This document shows, one piece after another, positions 35,113 to 43,754 of a DNA stretch of 64,000 nucleotides; the stretch's first letter is position 1; each line of letters begins with the position of its first letter. This DNA comes from JAWLHJ01 sp039587535 (GTDB lineage: Bacteria; Gemmatimonadota; Gemmatimonadetes; Longimicrobiales; Gaopeijiaceae). The stretch lies in contig JBDHIF010000013.1 of the NCBI GenBank assembly GCA_039587535.1, positions 1-64,000 of the forward strand. The letters are read 5' to 3'. A program made the position numbers and the translations under genes. The notes under the pieces were generated by a model. It did no database searches. It was not told the origin of the DNA and worked only from the letters and a program-made list of their open reading frames with translations.

Positions 35113-36339
35113 ATGCCTGAGCCCGCCGCCTGGCGATACGAAAAGATCACCAAGCCCATGTTCGATGTGCCGACGTCCCACCTGGTGCTGACGGGGCGGA
35201 TTCTGACCATGGCCGGTGAGACCATCGAGAACGGCTTCGTCGAGATGAAAGACGGTGTGATCGTCGCTGTCGGGCATCGAGAGGAGCTGAGCGCGAACGA
35301 GGCCACGGTCGAGGAAACCGACGGGACGCTCATGCCCGGACTCATCAATAGCCATGCGCACCTGAACTGGGACGGGATACACGACCTGGCCCGTCAGTCC
35401 ATGGACGATCCCCGCCCCATGTCGGCCTTCAAGGCGGCCGGCAACATGCTGAAGAGTCTGCGGGCCGGGGTGACGATGGTACGCGACCTGGGATTCCATG
35501 ACATGAACCTCTTCTCGAAGCAGGCCGTCGAGCAGGGCGTGTTTCCAGGGCCCAGACTCAAGGTGTGTGGCGCTGCCATCATCCAGACAGGCGGACACAC
35601 CTACTGGGTATGCCGTGAGGCCAGCGGAGCAGACGAGATGCGCCGCGCGGTTCGAGAGCAGGTCAGAGGCGGCGCGGATCTCATCAAGATCATGGCCTGC
35701 CACGACACCCTGGAGTTCACGGACGAGGAGCTCGAAGCGGTCATCGACGAGGCTCACCGCAACGGCCTTCCCATCACGGCTCATGCGACCTATGACGCGT
35801 GCATCGAACGCGTGGCGCGCTTCGGCGTGGACTGCGTGGAGCACGGCGGATCCATGTCGGACGCCACGATCGCCCTGCTCCTGGACAAGGGCATCCCCAT
35901 CGTCACGACCTTCGCCCCACTGGTACAGCAAAGCCAGCCGGACATCGCGCGCCGTTTCGGCATCCCCGAGTGGAAGATCGAGGAGCGGCAGAAGGCCGTC
36001 GCCGACCCGACCCGCTACGAGGGACTGGTCAAGGCGGCTCGCGCCGGCGTTCCGATCGTCTTCGGAACCGACGCAGGGAGTCCTGCCGTCGAGCACGACG
36101 TCATCGCCCCGGAGTTGGCGCACATGGTGAAAGTCGGGGTCTGCTCCGACAATATGGACGCCCTCGCGGCCATCACGGTCCGGGCAGCACGCCTCTCGCG
36201 GATGGACCACCTCGTGGGCACTCTGGAGGTGGGCAAAGCTGCCGACCTGATCATCGTCGGCGGCAACCCGGACGAGGACCTGATGGCCCTCGAGCGGATC
36301 GAAGCCACCTTCGTCGGGGGCCGGAGGATGCACGGATGA
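35113..36339 (+). CDS. Amidohydrolase (prolidase-like, binuclear metal)
   Basis: The 408-residue enzyme has a full amidohydrolase metal set: NSHAHLNWDG (HxH), the Lys in DLIKIMACHD, ITAHATYD and VEHGGSM histidines, and Asp in VFGTDAGSP, closing with GTLEVGKAADLIIVGG. This pattern fits the branch acting on Xaa-Pro or acyl-amino-acid dipeptides. It has no signal peptide. It lies 113 bp after the dehydrogenase and overlaps the next gene by ATGA, so it is second in the plus arm. Together with the M32 and M20 enzymes it makes three cytosolic hydrolases for imported material. Confidence 0.88.
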   Translation: MPEPAAWRYEKITKPMFDVPTSHLVLTGRILTMAGETIENGFVEMKDGVIVAVGHREELSANEATVEETDGTLMPGLINSHAHLNWDGIHDLARQSMDDPRPMSAFKAAGNMLKSLRAGVTMVRDLGFHDMNLFSKQAVEQGVFPGPRLKVCGAAIIQTGGHTYWVCREASGADEMRRAVREQVRGGADLIKIMACHDTLEFTDEELEAVIDEAHRNGLPITAHATYDACIERVARFGVDCVEHGGSMSDATIALLLDKGIPIVTTFAPLVQQSQPDIARRFGIPEWKIEERQKAVADPTRYEGLVKAARAGVPIVFGTDAGSPAVEHDVIAPELAHMVKVGVCSDNMDALAAITVRAARLSRMDHLVGTLEVGKAADLIIVGGNPDEDLMALERIEATFVGGRRMHG

Positions 36340-37514
36340 GCCTGCTTCTGGACCGGCTGGCGCCCCGCATCGTGGAGGAGGACGGGGCGTTTCGCACCCG
36401 TATGCTCGGCATCGCGGCGGGCCTCGACGACGTGATCGCGTTGGGCCGGGGGGACCCGGATTTTCACACGCCCCCGCACATCGTGCACGCCGCGAAGGCC
36501 GCCCTCGACGCCAACCAGCATCACTACACGGGCCCCAACGGAATCCCGCCGCTGAGAGAGGCGATCGCCACTGAGCTCAGCGGACGCTTCGGACTCGACT
36601 ACGGGTCCGACGAAGTGATCGTGACGGCCGGCGCGCAGGAAGCCATCATGCTCACGATGTTGGGCCTCTGCTCCCCGGGTGACGAGGTCCTTATCACGAG
36701 CCCCCGCTTCACGACCTACGACACTGCGGTACGCCTCTGCGGCGGGACACCGGTGCCCGTGCCCACGTGGGAAAAGGACGACTTCGCGCTGGACGTCGCC
36801 GAGATCGAGAAGCGGATCACGCCCCGGACCCGGATGTTCGTGCTGGTGTCTCCGAACAACCCCACCGGGGCGGTGACACCGCCCGACGTCATCCGCGCCA
36901 TCGCGGAGCTGGCCCTGCGGCACGACCTGCTGATCGTGGCGGACGAGATCTACGCCCGGATGATCTACGCGCCGAACGAGCATCTTTCCATCGCGACGCT
37001 CGCCGGTATGCGAGAGCGTACCGTGACCATCAACGGGTTCTCGAAGACGTACGCCATGACGGGCTGGCGCGTGGGGTACCTGGCGGCGCCGCTGGATTTG
37101 GTGGAAATGCTCACCGAACCCCGCCACACGCTCTCCATCAACGCCTGCACCGTGAGCCAGCACGCTGCCGTGGCGGCGCTCACCGGTCCCCAGGAGCCCA
37201 TAGAGGCCATGCTGGCCGAGTACGCGGAGCGCCGGTCGTGGCTGATGCCGGCGCTGCAGGAAGCGGGCTTCAGCTACGGCCACCCTGGGGGCGCGTTCTA
37301 CATCTATACCAATGTCGCGTCTTCCGGCCTCCCGGCTCCGCTGTTCTGCGAGCGGCTCCTCCAGGAGACTGGTGTCATGGTCTTCCCTGGGACCATGTTC
37401 GGGGACGACGACACGGATCACATCCGCATCAGCTACCTGCAGCCGTTACCGCTCATCCAGGAAGCGGTGCGACGCATCTCCGACTTCACGCACCGCGCAC
37501 GATCCACCTCATGA
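36336..37514 (+). CDS. Class I/II aminotransferase (plus-arm copy)
   Basis: This 392-residue PLP enzyme has LGRGDPDFHTP, SPNNPTGAV, DEIYARMIY and the PLP Lys in NGFSKTYAMTGWR. It is paralogous to the minus-arm enzyme at 30956-32152. Both ends overlap neighbours as ATGA, so amidohydrolase, aminotransferase and the unknown enzyme are translationally coupled. Two related aminotransferases on opposite arms suggest either successive transaminations or enantiomer/regio-isomer specialisation. Confidence 0.9.
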   Translation: MSLLLDRLAPRIVEEDGAFRTRMLGIAAGLDDVIALGRGDPDFHTPPHIVHAAKAALDANQHHYTGPNGIPPLREAIATELSGRFGLDYGSDEVIVTAGAQEAIMLTMLGLCSPGDEVLITSPRFTTYDTAVRLCGGTPVPVPTWEKDDFALDVAEIEKRITPRTRMFVLVSPNNPTGAVTPPDVIRAIAELALRHDLLIVADEIYARMIYAPNEHLSIATLAGMRERTVTINGFSKTYAMTGWRVGYLAAPLDLVEMLTEPRHTLSINACTVSQHAAVAALTGPQEPIEAMLAEYAERRSWLMPALQEAGFSYGHPGGAFYIYTNVASSGLPAPLFCERLLQETGVMVFPGTMFGDDDTDHIRISYLQPLPLIQEAVRRISDFTHRARSTS

Positions 37515-38935
37515 CCGCCCTCGACGCCAAAGACCGATTCGTCGGCATCCAGATCAGCCCCATCAGCTTCGTGGACGAGGGCGTGGATACGGTGCTCGAC
37601 ACCCTGCAACATCGGGTGGGGGTCAATGTCCTCATGCTCGGAACCGTCAGCTGGCTGGGTCTCAAGTCGGGACGCTCCATCAGCCACGAGGTCGACGGCT
37701 GGCCCGATCACGGCGTGCCGGAGCCCTATCAGATGAGGGGCGGAGCCTACTTCGATCCCGATCCGCGGTATTACGCGGACACATTCATGGCGGACTATCG
37801 CAGCCCGGATCCGGAGTTCCAGGGGAAGGACATCCTCGAGATGGTGGTGCCGTCGGCTCATGAGCGGGGCATGAAGGTCTACATCGAGCTCATGGAGCCG
37901 TTCTTCAAATACGCAGGCCATGGCTCGGCCGGCACGGTGGAGATCCCCACCCTGGCCCAGGCCATGGAGGTCGATCTTTTCGGGCGCCTCGGCGGCGAGC
38001 CATCTACGTCGAATCCCGGCTATCGGCGGTGGATCCACTCCATGATCGAAGACCAGGTACGGAACCACCCGATCGACGGCGTGATGTGGTGCAACGAGCG
38101 CAACTCGCCGTTGGACACCCTCATCAAGGGAGGCGCACCCGGAGACTTTTCCGAGCCGGCCCGCCGGGAAGCGGCCGAGCGCGGCGTCAACGTCGAGCGC
38201 TGCCGCCAAGCGTTGCTCCGGTTGTATGACTTCATGCAGGAAGCCGCGGCTGGGAAGCAGTTCACCGACGGCACGCTCATCACCTTCCTCCGCGTCCTGC
38301 TGGACAACCCCGAGGCGCTGATTTGGGAGAAGTACTGGCTCGAGCGGAATAAGGATCTGGACCGGGAGCTGTACGGACTGGTGAAGTGGTGTAAGCCGGA
38401 CCTGCCGTTCGGGCTCAACGTCTGGAACCGGAACCACTTCAACCTCATCCGGCGTGCCCAGTGGCCCTGGGCCGAGCAGACGCGCTACGCCGACTTCGTG
38501 AAGCCCATCACGTATCAGCACCAGGCGGGCGAGGTCTGGACGCGGGAGCTCGACGGCCTCCGAACGACCATCCTACGAGACTTCGAGCCGGACGAGACGA
38601 CGCGCGCCCTGTTCCGAATCCTGGGCTTGAACGAGGCCCCTTTCGAGGATCTTGTGGCCCGAGGGATGGACCCGGATACGTACGTCCACGGTCAGTGCGC
38701 CGACGCCGTGCGAGGCGTGGACCGCAAAGCGAAGGTGTACATGGGGGTGGGTGTGGACGCTCCCCGCACCACCGACGAGACGGCGAAGTGCTCGAAGGAC
38801 ATCGTGTATCGATCGGTCATGGCCACCTACCGTGCCGGCGGTGACGGCGTAGTCCTCTCGCCCAATTACGCCAGCATGCACCTCGCCCACCTGGACGGAG
38901 TGGCGGAGGCCCTGGACGAGCTAGGTCTCAGGTGA
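37511..38935 (+). CDS. Unrecognised TIM-barrel-like enzyme of the catabolic island
   Basis: I do not recognise this 474-residue protein by name. Predicted strands recur as in a TIM barrel: FVGIQISPISF, VNVLMLGTVSW, MKVYIELMEPF, IDGVMWCNERN, PFGLNVWNRNHF, YADFVKPITYQH, KVYMGVGVDAP and GVVLSPNYAS. The Asn195-Glu196 pair in WCNERN resembles the acid/base motif of clan GH-A glycosidases. Glu126 and Glu130 lie on another strand end. It has no signal peptide and overlaps both neighbours (ATGA before, GTGA after). A glycosidase-like or lyase role on the imported substrate is inferred, not shown. Confidence 0.8.
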   Translation: MTALDAKDRFVGIQISPISFVDEGVDTVLDTLQHRVGVNVLMLGTVSWLGLKSGRSISHEVDGWPDHGVPEPYQMRGGAYFDPDPRYYADTFMADYRSPDPEFQGKDILEMVVPSAHERGMKVYIELMEPFFKYAGHGSAGTVEIPTLAQAMEVDLFGRLGGEPSTSNPGYRRWIHSMIEDQVRNHPIDGVMWCNERNSPLDTLIKGGAPGDFSEPARREAAERGVNVERCRQALLRLYDFMQEAAAGKQFTDGTLITFLRVLLDNPEALIWEKYWLERNKDLDRELYGLVKWCKPDLPFGLNVWNRNHFNLIRRAQWPWAEQTRYADFVKPITYQHQAGEVWTRELDGLRTTILRDFEPDETTRALFRILGLNEAPFEDLVARGMDPDTYVHGQCADAVRGVDRKAKVYMGVGVDAPRTTDETAKCSKDIVYRSVMATYRAGGDGVVLSPNYASMHLAHLDGVAEALDELGLR

Positions 38936-39951
38936 ACGCTTCGGCCCCCTCTCCGCTGCTGGAGGTACGGGACCTCCAAGCGAGCTTCCTCCTCGGTGGA
39001 AGTGCTCCTTTGGTCGCGGTGGACGGAACGACCTTTTCCGTGGCCGAGGGAGAGACCCTGGCCCTCGTCGGAGAGAGCGGGTCCGGGAAATCGGTCACGG
39101 CTCTTTCCATCATGCGCCTCCTACCATCCCGGGTGGGCCGTATCACAGGAGGGTCCATCCGCCTTCGGGACAGGGAGCTCACCTCCCTCCCCGAGGAGGA
39201 CATGCGCGCGGTCAGAGGGAAGGAGATCGGAATGATCTTCCAGGAGCCCATGACGAGCCTGAACCCAGTCCACACCGTGGGCGCGCAGATCGAGGAGGTG
39301 CTGATCCAGCACGAGGGCATCTCGGCCGCCGAGGCCCGGGACCGCGCCATCGAGCTGCTCGGCACCGTGGGGATCTCAGAGCCGTCGCAGCGCGTGGACA
39401 ACTACCCGCACGAGATGTCCGGGGGCATGCGTCAACGCGCGATGATCGCCATGGCCTTGGCCTGCAATCCGAGCCTCCTCATCGCCGACGAGCCCACCAC
39501 GGCGCTGGACGTCACCATCCAGGCTCAGATCCTGGACCTCATGGACGATCTTCAGGCCCGACTGGGCATGGCGATCATCTTCATCACCCACGACCTGGGC
39601 GTCGTGGCTCAAATGGCCCGGCAGGTCGTCGTGATGTACGCCGGCCAGGTGGTCGAAAAGGGACCCGTGGCCGAGATCTTCGACCGACCGAGGATGCCCT
39701 ACACGGCCGGGCTTATCGCGTCGATTCCCCGGCTGGGGGCGTCGCGCCGCGAACAGCGCCTGAAGACGATCCCGGGGAACGTCCCCTCGTTGGCCGAGCT
39801 CGGAGCGGGGTGCCGGTTCCGTGCCCGTTGCGCTTACGCGCAGGCAGCGTGCGGCGAGTCGTCCCCTTCCCTCGAGCCCGTCTCCGAGGGACACGAAGTC
39901 CGATGCCTCCGCTGGCGTGAGCTGGACCTGACCACGAAGGTGCCGTCGTGA
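38932..39951 (+). CDS. ABC importer ATPase, DppD/OppD type
   Basis: The 339-residue ATPase has Walker A GESGSGKS, a Q-loop in IFQEPMTSLNP, signature MSGGMRQR, Walker B LLIADEPTTALD, and the switch His in ITHDLGVV. The C-terminal Cys-rich oligopeptide-transporter segment (CRFRARCAYAQAAC) could bind an iron-sulfur cluster, as in family homologues. The GTG start overlaps the preceding stop as GTGA. It completes, with the next gene, the importer whose permeases are on the minus arm about 15 kb away. Confidence 0.94.
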   Translation: MNASAPSPLLEVRDLQASFLLGGSAPLVAVDGTTFSVAEGETLALVGESGSGKSVTALSIMRLLPSRVGRITGGSIRLRDRELTSLPEEDMRAVRGKEIGMIFQEPMTSLNPVHTVGAQIEEVLIQHEGISAAEARDRAIELLGTVGISEPSQRVDNYPHEMSGGMRQRAMIAMALACNPSLLIADEPTTALDVTIQAQILDLMDDLQARLGMAIIFITHDLGVVAQMARQVVVMYAGQVVEKGPVAEIFDRPRMPYTAGLIASIPRLGASRREQRLKTIPGNVPSLAELGAGCRFRARCAYAQAACGESSPSLEPVSEGHEVRCLRWRELDLTTKVPS

Positions 39952-40916
39952 GCCAGGACCTGGTGCAGGTCGAGCGCCTGGTGAAGCATTTCCCGATCCG
40001 GGGTGGCGCGCTCAACCGGGTGGTGAACCACGTGAAAGCCGTGAACGACGTCTCGTTCTCGGTCCGTCGTGGGGAGGTGCTCGGGCTGGTCGGTGAGAGT
40101 GGGTCCGGCAAGACCACGGTGGGAAGGCTGATTCTCCGCCTGGAGGAAGCCACGGCTGGAAAGGTGACCTTCGACGGCACCGACATCACCGGGCTCTCCA
40201 GGCAGGAGATGCGTCCATTCCGCAAGCGCATGCAGATCATCTTCCAGGATCCGTACGCGAGTCTGAACCCCCGAGAGCGGATACGCACCGTGCTCGGCCA
40301 CGCCCTCGCGCTTCACCGCATCGGCGCGCCGGAGACCCGGTACGACCGGGCGGTTCAGCTCATGGAGCAAGTGGGACTTTCGGCGAACCAACTCGACCGA
40401 TTCCCGCATGAGTTCTCGGGAGGGCAGCGGCAAAGAATAGGGATCGCCCGGGCACTCGCCGTGAATCCCGATTTCCTCGTGGCCGACGAGCCGGTCTCGG
40501 CGCTCGACGTCTCCATCCAGGCCCAGGTGATCAACCTGCTCAGCGACCTGAAGGACGAGCTCGACCTGACCATGCTGTTCATCGCGCACGACCTGGCCGT
40601 AGTGGAACACATCTGCGACCGGGTGATCGTGATGTATCTCGGAAGGATCATGGAGATCGCGCCGTCGGATACGCTGTACGACGAGCCCAACCACCCGTAC
40701 ACGAGAGCGCTCCTGTCCGCCGTGCCCATTCCGGAGCCCGGGCGCCAGAGGGAGCGGATCGTGCTCACCGGAGACGTTCCAAGTCCGGTGAATCCGCCGT
40801 CGGGATGCGTCTTCCGTAGCCGCTGCCCACGCGCGGAGGCGATCTGTGCCCAGGAAGTGCCAACGCTCGAGCCGGTGGGACGGGACCACTTCAGCGCCTG
40901 CCACCTCACGACATGA
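39948..40916 (+). CDS. ABC importer ATPase, DppF/OppF type
   Basis: This 322-residue partner ATPase has Walker A GESGSGKT, Q-loop IFQDPYASLNP, signature FSGGQRQR, Walker B FLVADEPVSALD and IAHDLAVV. The C-terminal CVFRSRCPRAEAIC is the usual OppF Cys motif. It also starts with GTG in a GTGA overlap. It ends the plus arm, 16 bp from a convergent gene. Confidence 0.94.
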   Translation: MSQDLVQVERLVKHFPIRGGALNRVVNHVKAVNDVSFSVRRGEVLGLVGESGSGKTTVGRLILRLEEATAGKVTFDGTDITGLSRQEMRPFRKRMQIIFQDPYASLNPRERIRTVLGHALALHRIGAPETRYDRAVQLMEQVGLSANQLDRFPHEFSGGQRQRIGIARALAVNPDFLVADEPVSALDVSIQAQVINLLSDLKDELDLTMLFIAHDLAVVEHICDRVIVMYLGRIMEIAPSDTLYDEPNHPYTRALLSAVPIPEPGRQRERIVLTGDVPSPVNPPSGCVFRSRCPRAEAICAQEVPTLEPVGRDHFSACHLTT

Positions 40917-40932
40917 AGGGGACAGCGCGCCC

Positions 40933-42018
40933 CTAGCTCTCCCAGATCTCGATGTCCGGGAAGAATCGGGGCCACGCGAACCAGAACGCGACGAAGGCGT
41001 CCGAGATCGGCTCGAGGCGACGCCCCTCCATGGCCCCCTCGATGGCGATCCCATGGAGCCCCCACGTGGAGCCGGTTTCGAGGTCCACGATTCGATCGTC
41101 CGAGACCGCGAAAGTAAGGGGCTGCCCATCCGCGTGGGTGTGAAACGCCAGGGCACCCTGGGCTTCTTCGTCCCAGAACACGACATGCTCCTGTCCTCCG
41201 GCCGAACCCTGAACCACGGCTTTGGACCCCAATTCGGCCAACGCACCGAACGGGTAGGCGATGCCTCCGCTCCCCGCTCGAACCCCCAGAACACGCTCCT
41301 TCGGTGGGCGGCGCGGATCAATCCCGCCGAATAACGGGAAAAGCAGCTCAGAGTTATCTGGGCTATCGTAGCTCCCGTACGGATAGGCCCAGTGCTCGTA
41401 GATGCGGTCATGGCCCGTGCTCGTGGACACCACGCGGGTGTCTGGATGCAGCGTGACCCAAGCCCCGTAGGTCATCTCGACGACCGACACGGTCGGCAGC
41501 GGCGACCCCGCCCCTGCCCCGCAGCGCGCACCCAGTGACATCTGAGGCCAGAGGGTGTCCGTACTCCCCGACCGGTCGTACATCACGAGGTTGTTTCGGT
41601 AGAGCAAACCGGAGACCCCGAAATCCACGGCCGGAAAGCCCGATCGATCGAATCCGATGCTGGAGCCGGTGAGCGGGCAGTGTGTGATCGAGATCCGCTC
41701 GCCGCCCAGGTCGACGTTCACGATCTCGTGCCACCAGAAGATGTTGAGCGGCACCGCGAGCGCCTCGTCCCCTCTGACGACACCGACCACCCTGTCGACA
41801 TCCCGGAATGCCTCGGTCCCCGGATCGCCCGGCAACACCAGACGCGGATCGGTGAGTGCCGGAATGCCGTCGGGTACCTGCGCCCTGAAGATCTCCGACT
41901 CGGAGATCGTGCATTGGAGCTCCTGGGGCTCGAAAGGAACCGAGGATCCGTCTCCGCAGCCTGCCGCCAGCGCTATCGAGAACAAGAGTGACCATCGCTG
42001 GATTACGTGACGGGGCAT
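40933..42018 (-). CDS. DUF3179-domain lipoprotein
   Basis: The 361-residue product has a lipobox (ALAAGC) and matches DUF3179, with VVGVVRGDEALAVPLNIFWWHEIVNV and, further on, ITHCPLTGSSIGFDR, where the Cys is the conserved family residue. The mature protein is beta-rich with a C-terminal WFAW segment. No biochemical role is established for the family, which is often exported and carries this conserved His/Cys. It is convergent with the importer ATPase and shares the strand of the HemQ region. Confidence 0.85.
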   Translation of the reverse strand: MPRHVIQRWSLLFSIALAAGCGDGSSVPFEPQELQCTISESEIFRAQVPDGIPALTDPRLVLPGDPGTEAFRDVDRVVGVVRGDEALAVPLNIFWWHEIVNVDLGGERISITHCPLTGSSIGFDRSGFPAVDFGVSGLLYRNNLVMYDRSGSTDTLWPQMSLGARCGAGAGSPLPTVSVVEMTYGAWVTLHPDTRVVSTSTGHDRIYEHWAYPYGSYDSPDNSELLFPLFGGIDPRRPPKERVLGVRAGSGGIAYPFGALAELGSKAVVQGSAGGQEHVVFWDEEAQGALAFHTHADGQPLTFAVSDDRIVDLETGSTWGLHGIAIEGAMEGRRLEPISDAFVAFWFAWPRFFPDIEIWES

Positions 42019-42241
42019 GTCGGGTCTCGGCGAGCTCGGATGGCTGTCGGCCGGGGAGGATCTGGCTCCACCTCCGAACCGGACCTGGACGGCGCAGGTT
42101 CCTCGGGGGTTCGCCCCCCCGTCGATGGGAATCGACGCCGGAGCCCCACTGTCGCGCTACGCCGAGGCGCGCGGGCAAATCATCGGTCGGCCGCACTACC
42201 CCACGAGTTGACCACGGAGCGAAACCCCTGCGCCGGCGCGC

Positions 42242-42688
42242 TCAGGCCAGCACTCCCCTGCCGGCCAGGCTCCGGGCGTAGAGCCACAGCGCGAGCGCCA
42301 CCACGAAGATCACGCCGGAGAACGCCACACCGGCCCCTCCCATCACATCCAAACCGTCCGTGAGCAGGAAGTTGTGGATCGAGGTCACGATCATCGCGAC
42401 GAACGACGTGAGGAGCACCGGCACGGCGACACGGCGACGGGCCAGGAGCAGCACGGCACCCAAAAGGCCGCCCCAAACCGCGACGGCCCAGAATGCGTCG
42501 AGCCACACCGGAAAGCCGTAGAAATACTCGAGCTGCTCGGGGGTGAACTGGCTCATATACGCTTCGTTCCGCGTCTGCGTCATCACGTAGTCGAACGCAC
42601 CCATGGCGTTCCATAGAACGGCCAAGACGCCCACCACCCAGAGATGCCAAGGTCTGTCTAACCTTCCGAGGTCGCTGGAGTCGGACAT
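42242..42688 (-). CDS. Small four-helix membrane protein
   Basis: This 148-residue protein has four hydrophobic helices (HLWVVGVLAVLWNAMG, AFWAVAVWGGLLGAVLLLA, VPVLLTSFVAMIVTSI, VAFSGVIFVVALALWLYA). A charged loop after helix 1 contains YMSQFTPEQLEYFYG. Similar small proteins are common in diderm bacteria without assigned function. The start at 42688 is chosen because it lies a few residues before helix 1. It follows HemQ on the same strand after a 131-bp gap. Confidence 0.7.
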   Translation of the reverse strand: MSDSSDLGRLDRPWHLWVVGVLAVLWNAMGAFDYVMTQTRNEAYMSQFTPEQLEYFYGFPVWLDAFWAVAVWGGLLGAVLLLARRRVAVPVLLTSFVAMIVTSIHNFLLTDGLDVMGGAGVAFSGVIFVVALALWLYARSLAGRGVLA

Positions 42689-42819
42689 GGACTTCTCCAC
42701 AGGATGAGGAGGGATGCCGGAGGGACGCGACGGCCCGCTGTCCCGCACGGGCCGCTGCTGCACCTACACCAATAGGCCACGGCAGGGAGGGCCGCAACGC
42801 GACCGCGCCCAGCGGCCCT

Positions 42820-43650
42820 CTACCCTTCGCCTTTCAGCTCTCCCGCGATGGCGGCCGTCGCAATCCGGTGTCCCACCCAGAAGCTGCCGAACTCGCCGTA
42901 CACCGAAGTCACCTCGTCATATCTCATGTCCGTGACGAGCTCTTTGAAATGCAGCGGGTCAGGGGCAAAGAGGGTCACGGCCCATTCCCAGTCGTCCAGG
43001 CCCACGGAGCCCGTGATGATCTGCGACACCTTGCCCGCGTACCCGCGGCCCGTATGCCCGTGCTCCTGCATGAGCCGGGCGCGCTCGCCAAGCGTTTGGG
43101 TGTACCAGTTCTGCTCCACGTTGCGCCTCTTGTTCATCGGATAGAAGCAGACGTAGGGCATGTCGTCCGGCTGCCTCGGGTAGAGCCTGCGTTGCGTATA
43201 GGGTGTCCCGAGCTGCTCGGCCAGCAACGCTTCGACCATCTCCTTCCACTCGTCCGAGCCGAGCTCAACGCCATCTCGCTCCGCCCGCTTGGCCAGCCCC
43301 AGCGTGTGACCGTACAGGCCGAGCTCCACCACGGACACGTAATCGCCCGTGATCACCAGGTCCTGGCTGGAAGGATGGAGCCTCAGCCGGCGCTCGGCCT
43401 CGCCGAGCTCGTCCAGGCTCGGTCGGAGATGGAGGAGCATATAGTCGCTCTCGCCCCCCACGACCCGATAAAGGGCGGTCCACCCGCCGTCCCCGAGATC
43501 TTCCCATCCCGTGAGCACGGAGCCCAGCTGGTCGAGGCGCTCGTCGCGCGCCTGGCGATCTCCGTCGCCAAAAGACGAGGCCATCTGTGCGAACTGGGTG
43601 AGCATGTACCACCCGTGAAGAGCGAGCGGCGGGATGGTGGCGTCGGACAT
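42820..43650 (-). CDS. hemQ: Coproheme decarboxylase (HemQ, chlorite-dismutase family)
   Basis: The 276-residue enzyme converts coproheme III to haem b in the coproporphyrin-dependent pathway. The C-terminal domain carries the family's YVCFYPMNKRR (catalytic Tyr), QNWYTQTLGERARLMQEHG with the proximal haem His, and GSVGLDDWEW. HemQ is typical of Gram-positive bacteria but also occurs in some diderms. It lies 104 bp downstream of the cytochrome-like membrane protein, so haem supply and haem use may be co-expressed. Confidence 0.92.
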   Translation of the reverse strand: MSDATIPPLALHGWYMLTQFAQMASSFGDGDRQARDERLDQLGSVLTGWEDLGDGGWTALYRVVGGESDYMLLHLRPSLDELGEAERRLRLHPSSQDLVITGDYVSVVELGLYGHTLGLAKRAERDGVELGSDEWKEMVEALLAEQLGTPYTQRRLYPRQPDDMPYVCFYPMNKRRNVEQNWYTQTLGERARLMQEHGHTGRGYAGKVSQIITGSVGLDDWEWAVTLFAPDPLHFKELVTDMRYDEVTSVYGEFGSFWVGHRIATAAIAGELKGEG

Positions 43651-43754
43651 CGTGAGTCGTGGTTCCAGGGAAAAGAGAGGGTGCCAGCTCGGAAGCTAAT
43701 CCGACATCCTCGCACCGGCATGTCCTTGGCTCGATCCGCCGCAGGTCCCCTTCC

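Noticed and set aside
34687..36333. A 548-codon open frame on the minus strand opposite the AllD-like dehydrogenase and amidohydrolase genes
   Set aside because: It is an antisense shadow caused by high GC; its translation is His/Arg/Asp-rich and resembles no family, while the plus-strand genes carry clear motifs.
39834..41411. A 525-codon minus-strand frame across the DppF gene
   Set aside because: It crosses a well-supported ATPase gene and a convergent junction and has no recognisable domain.
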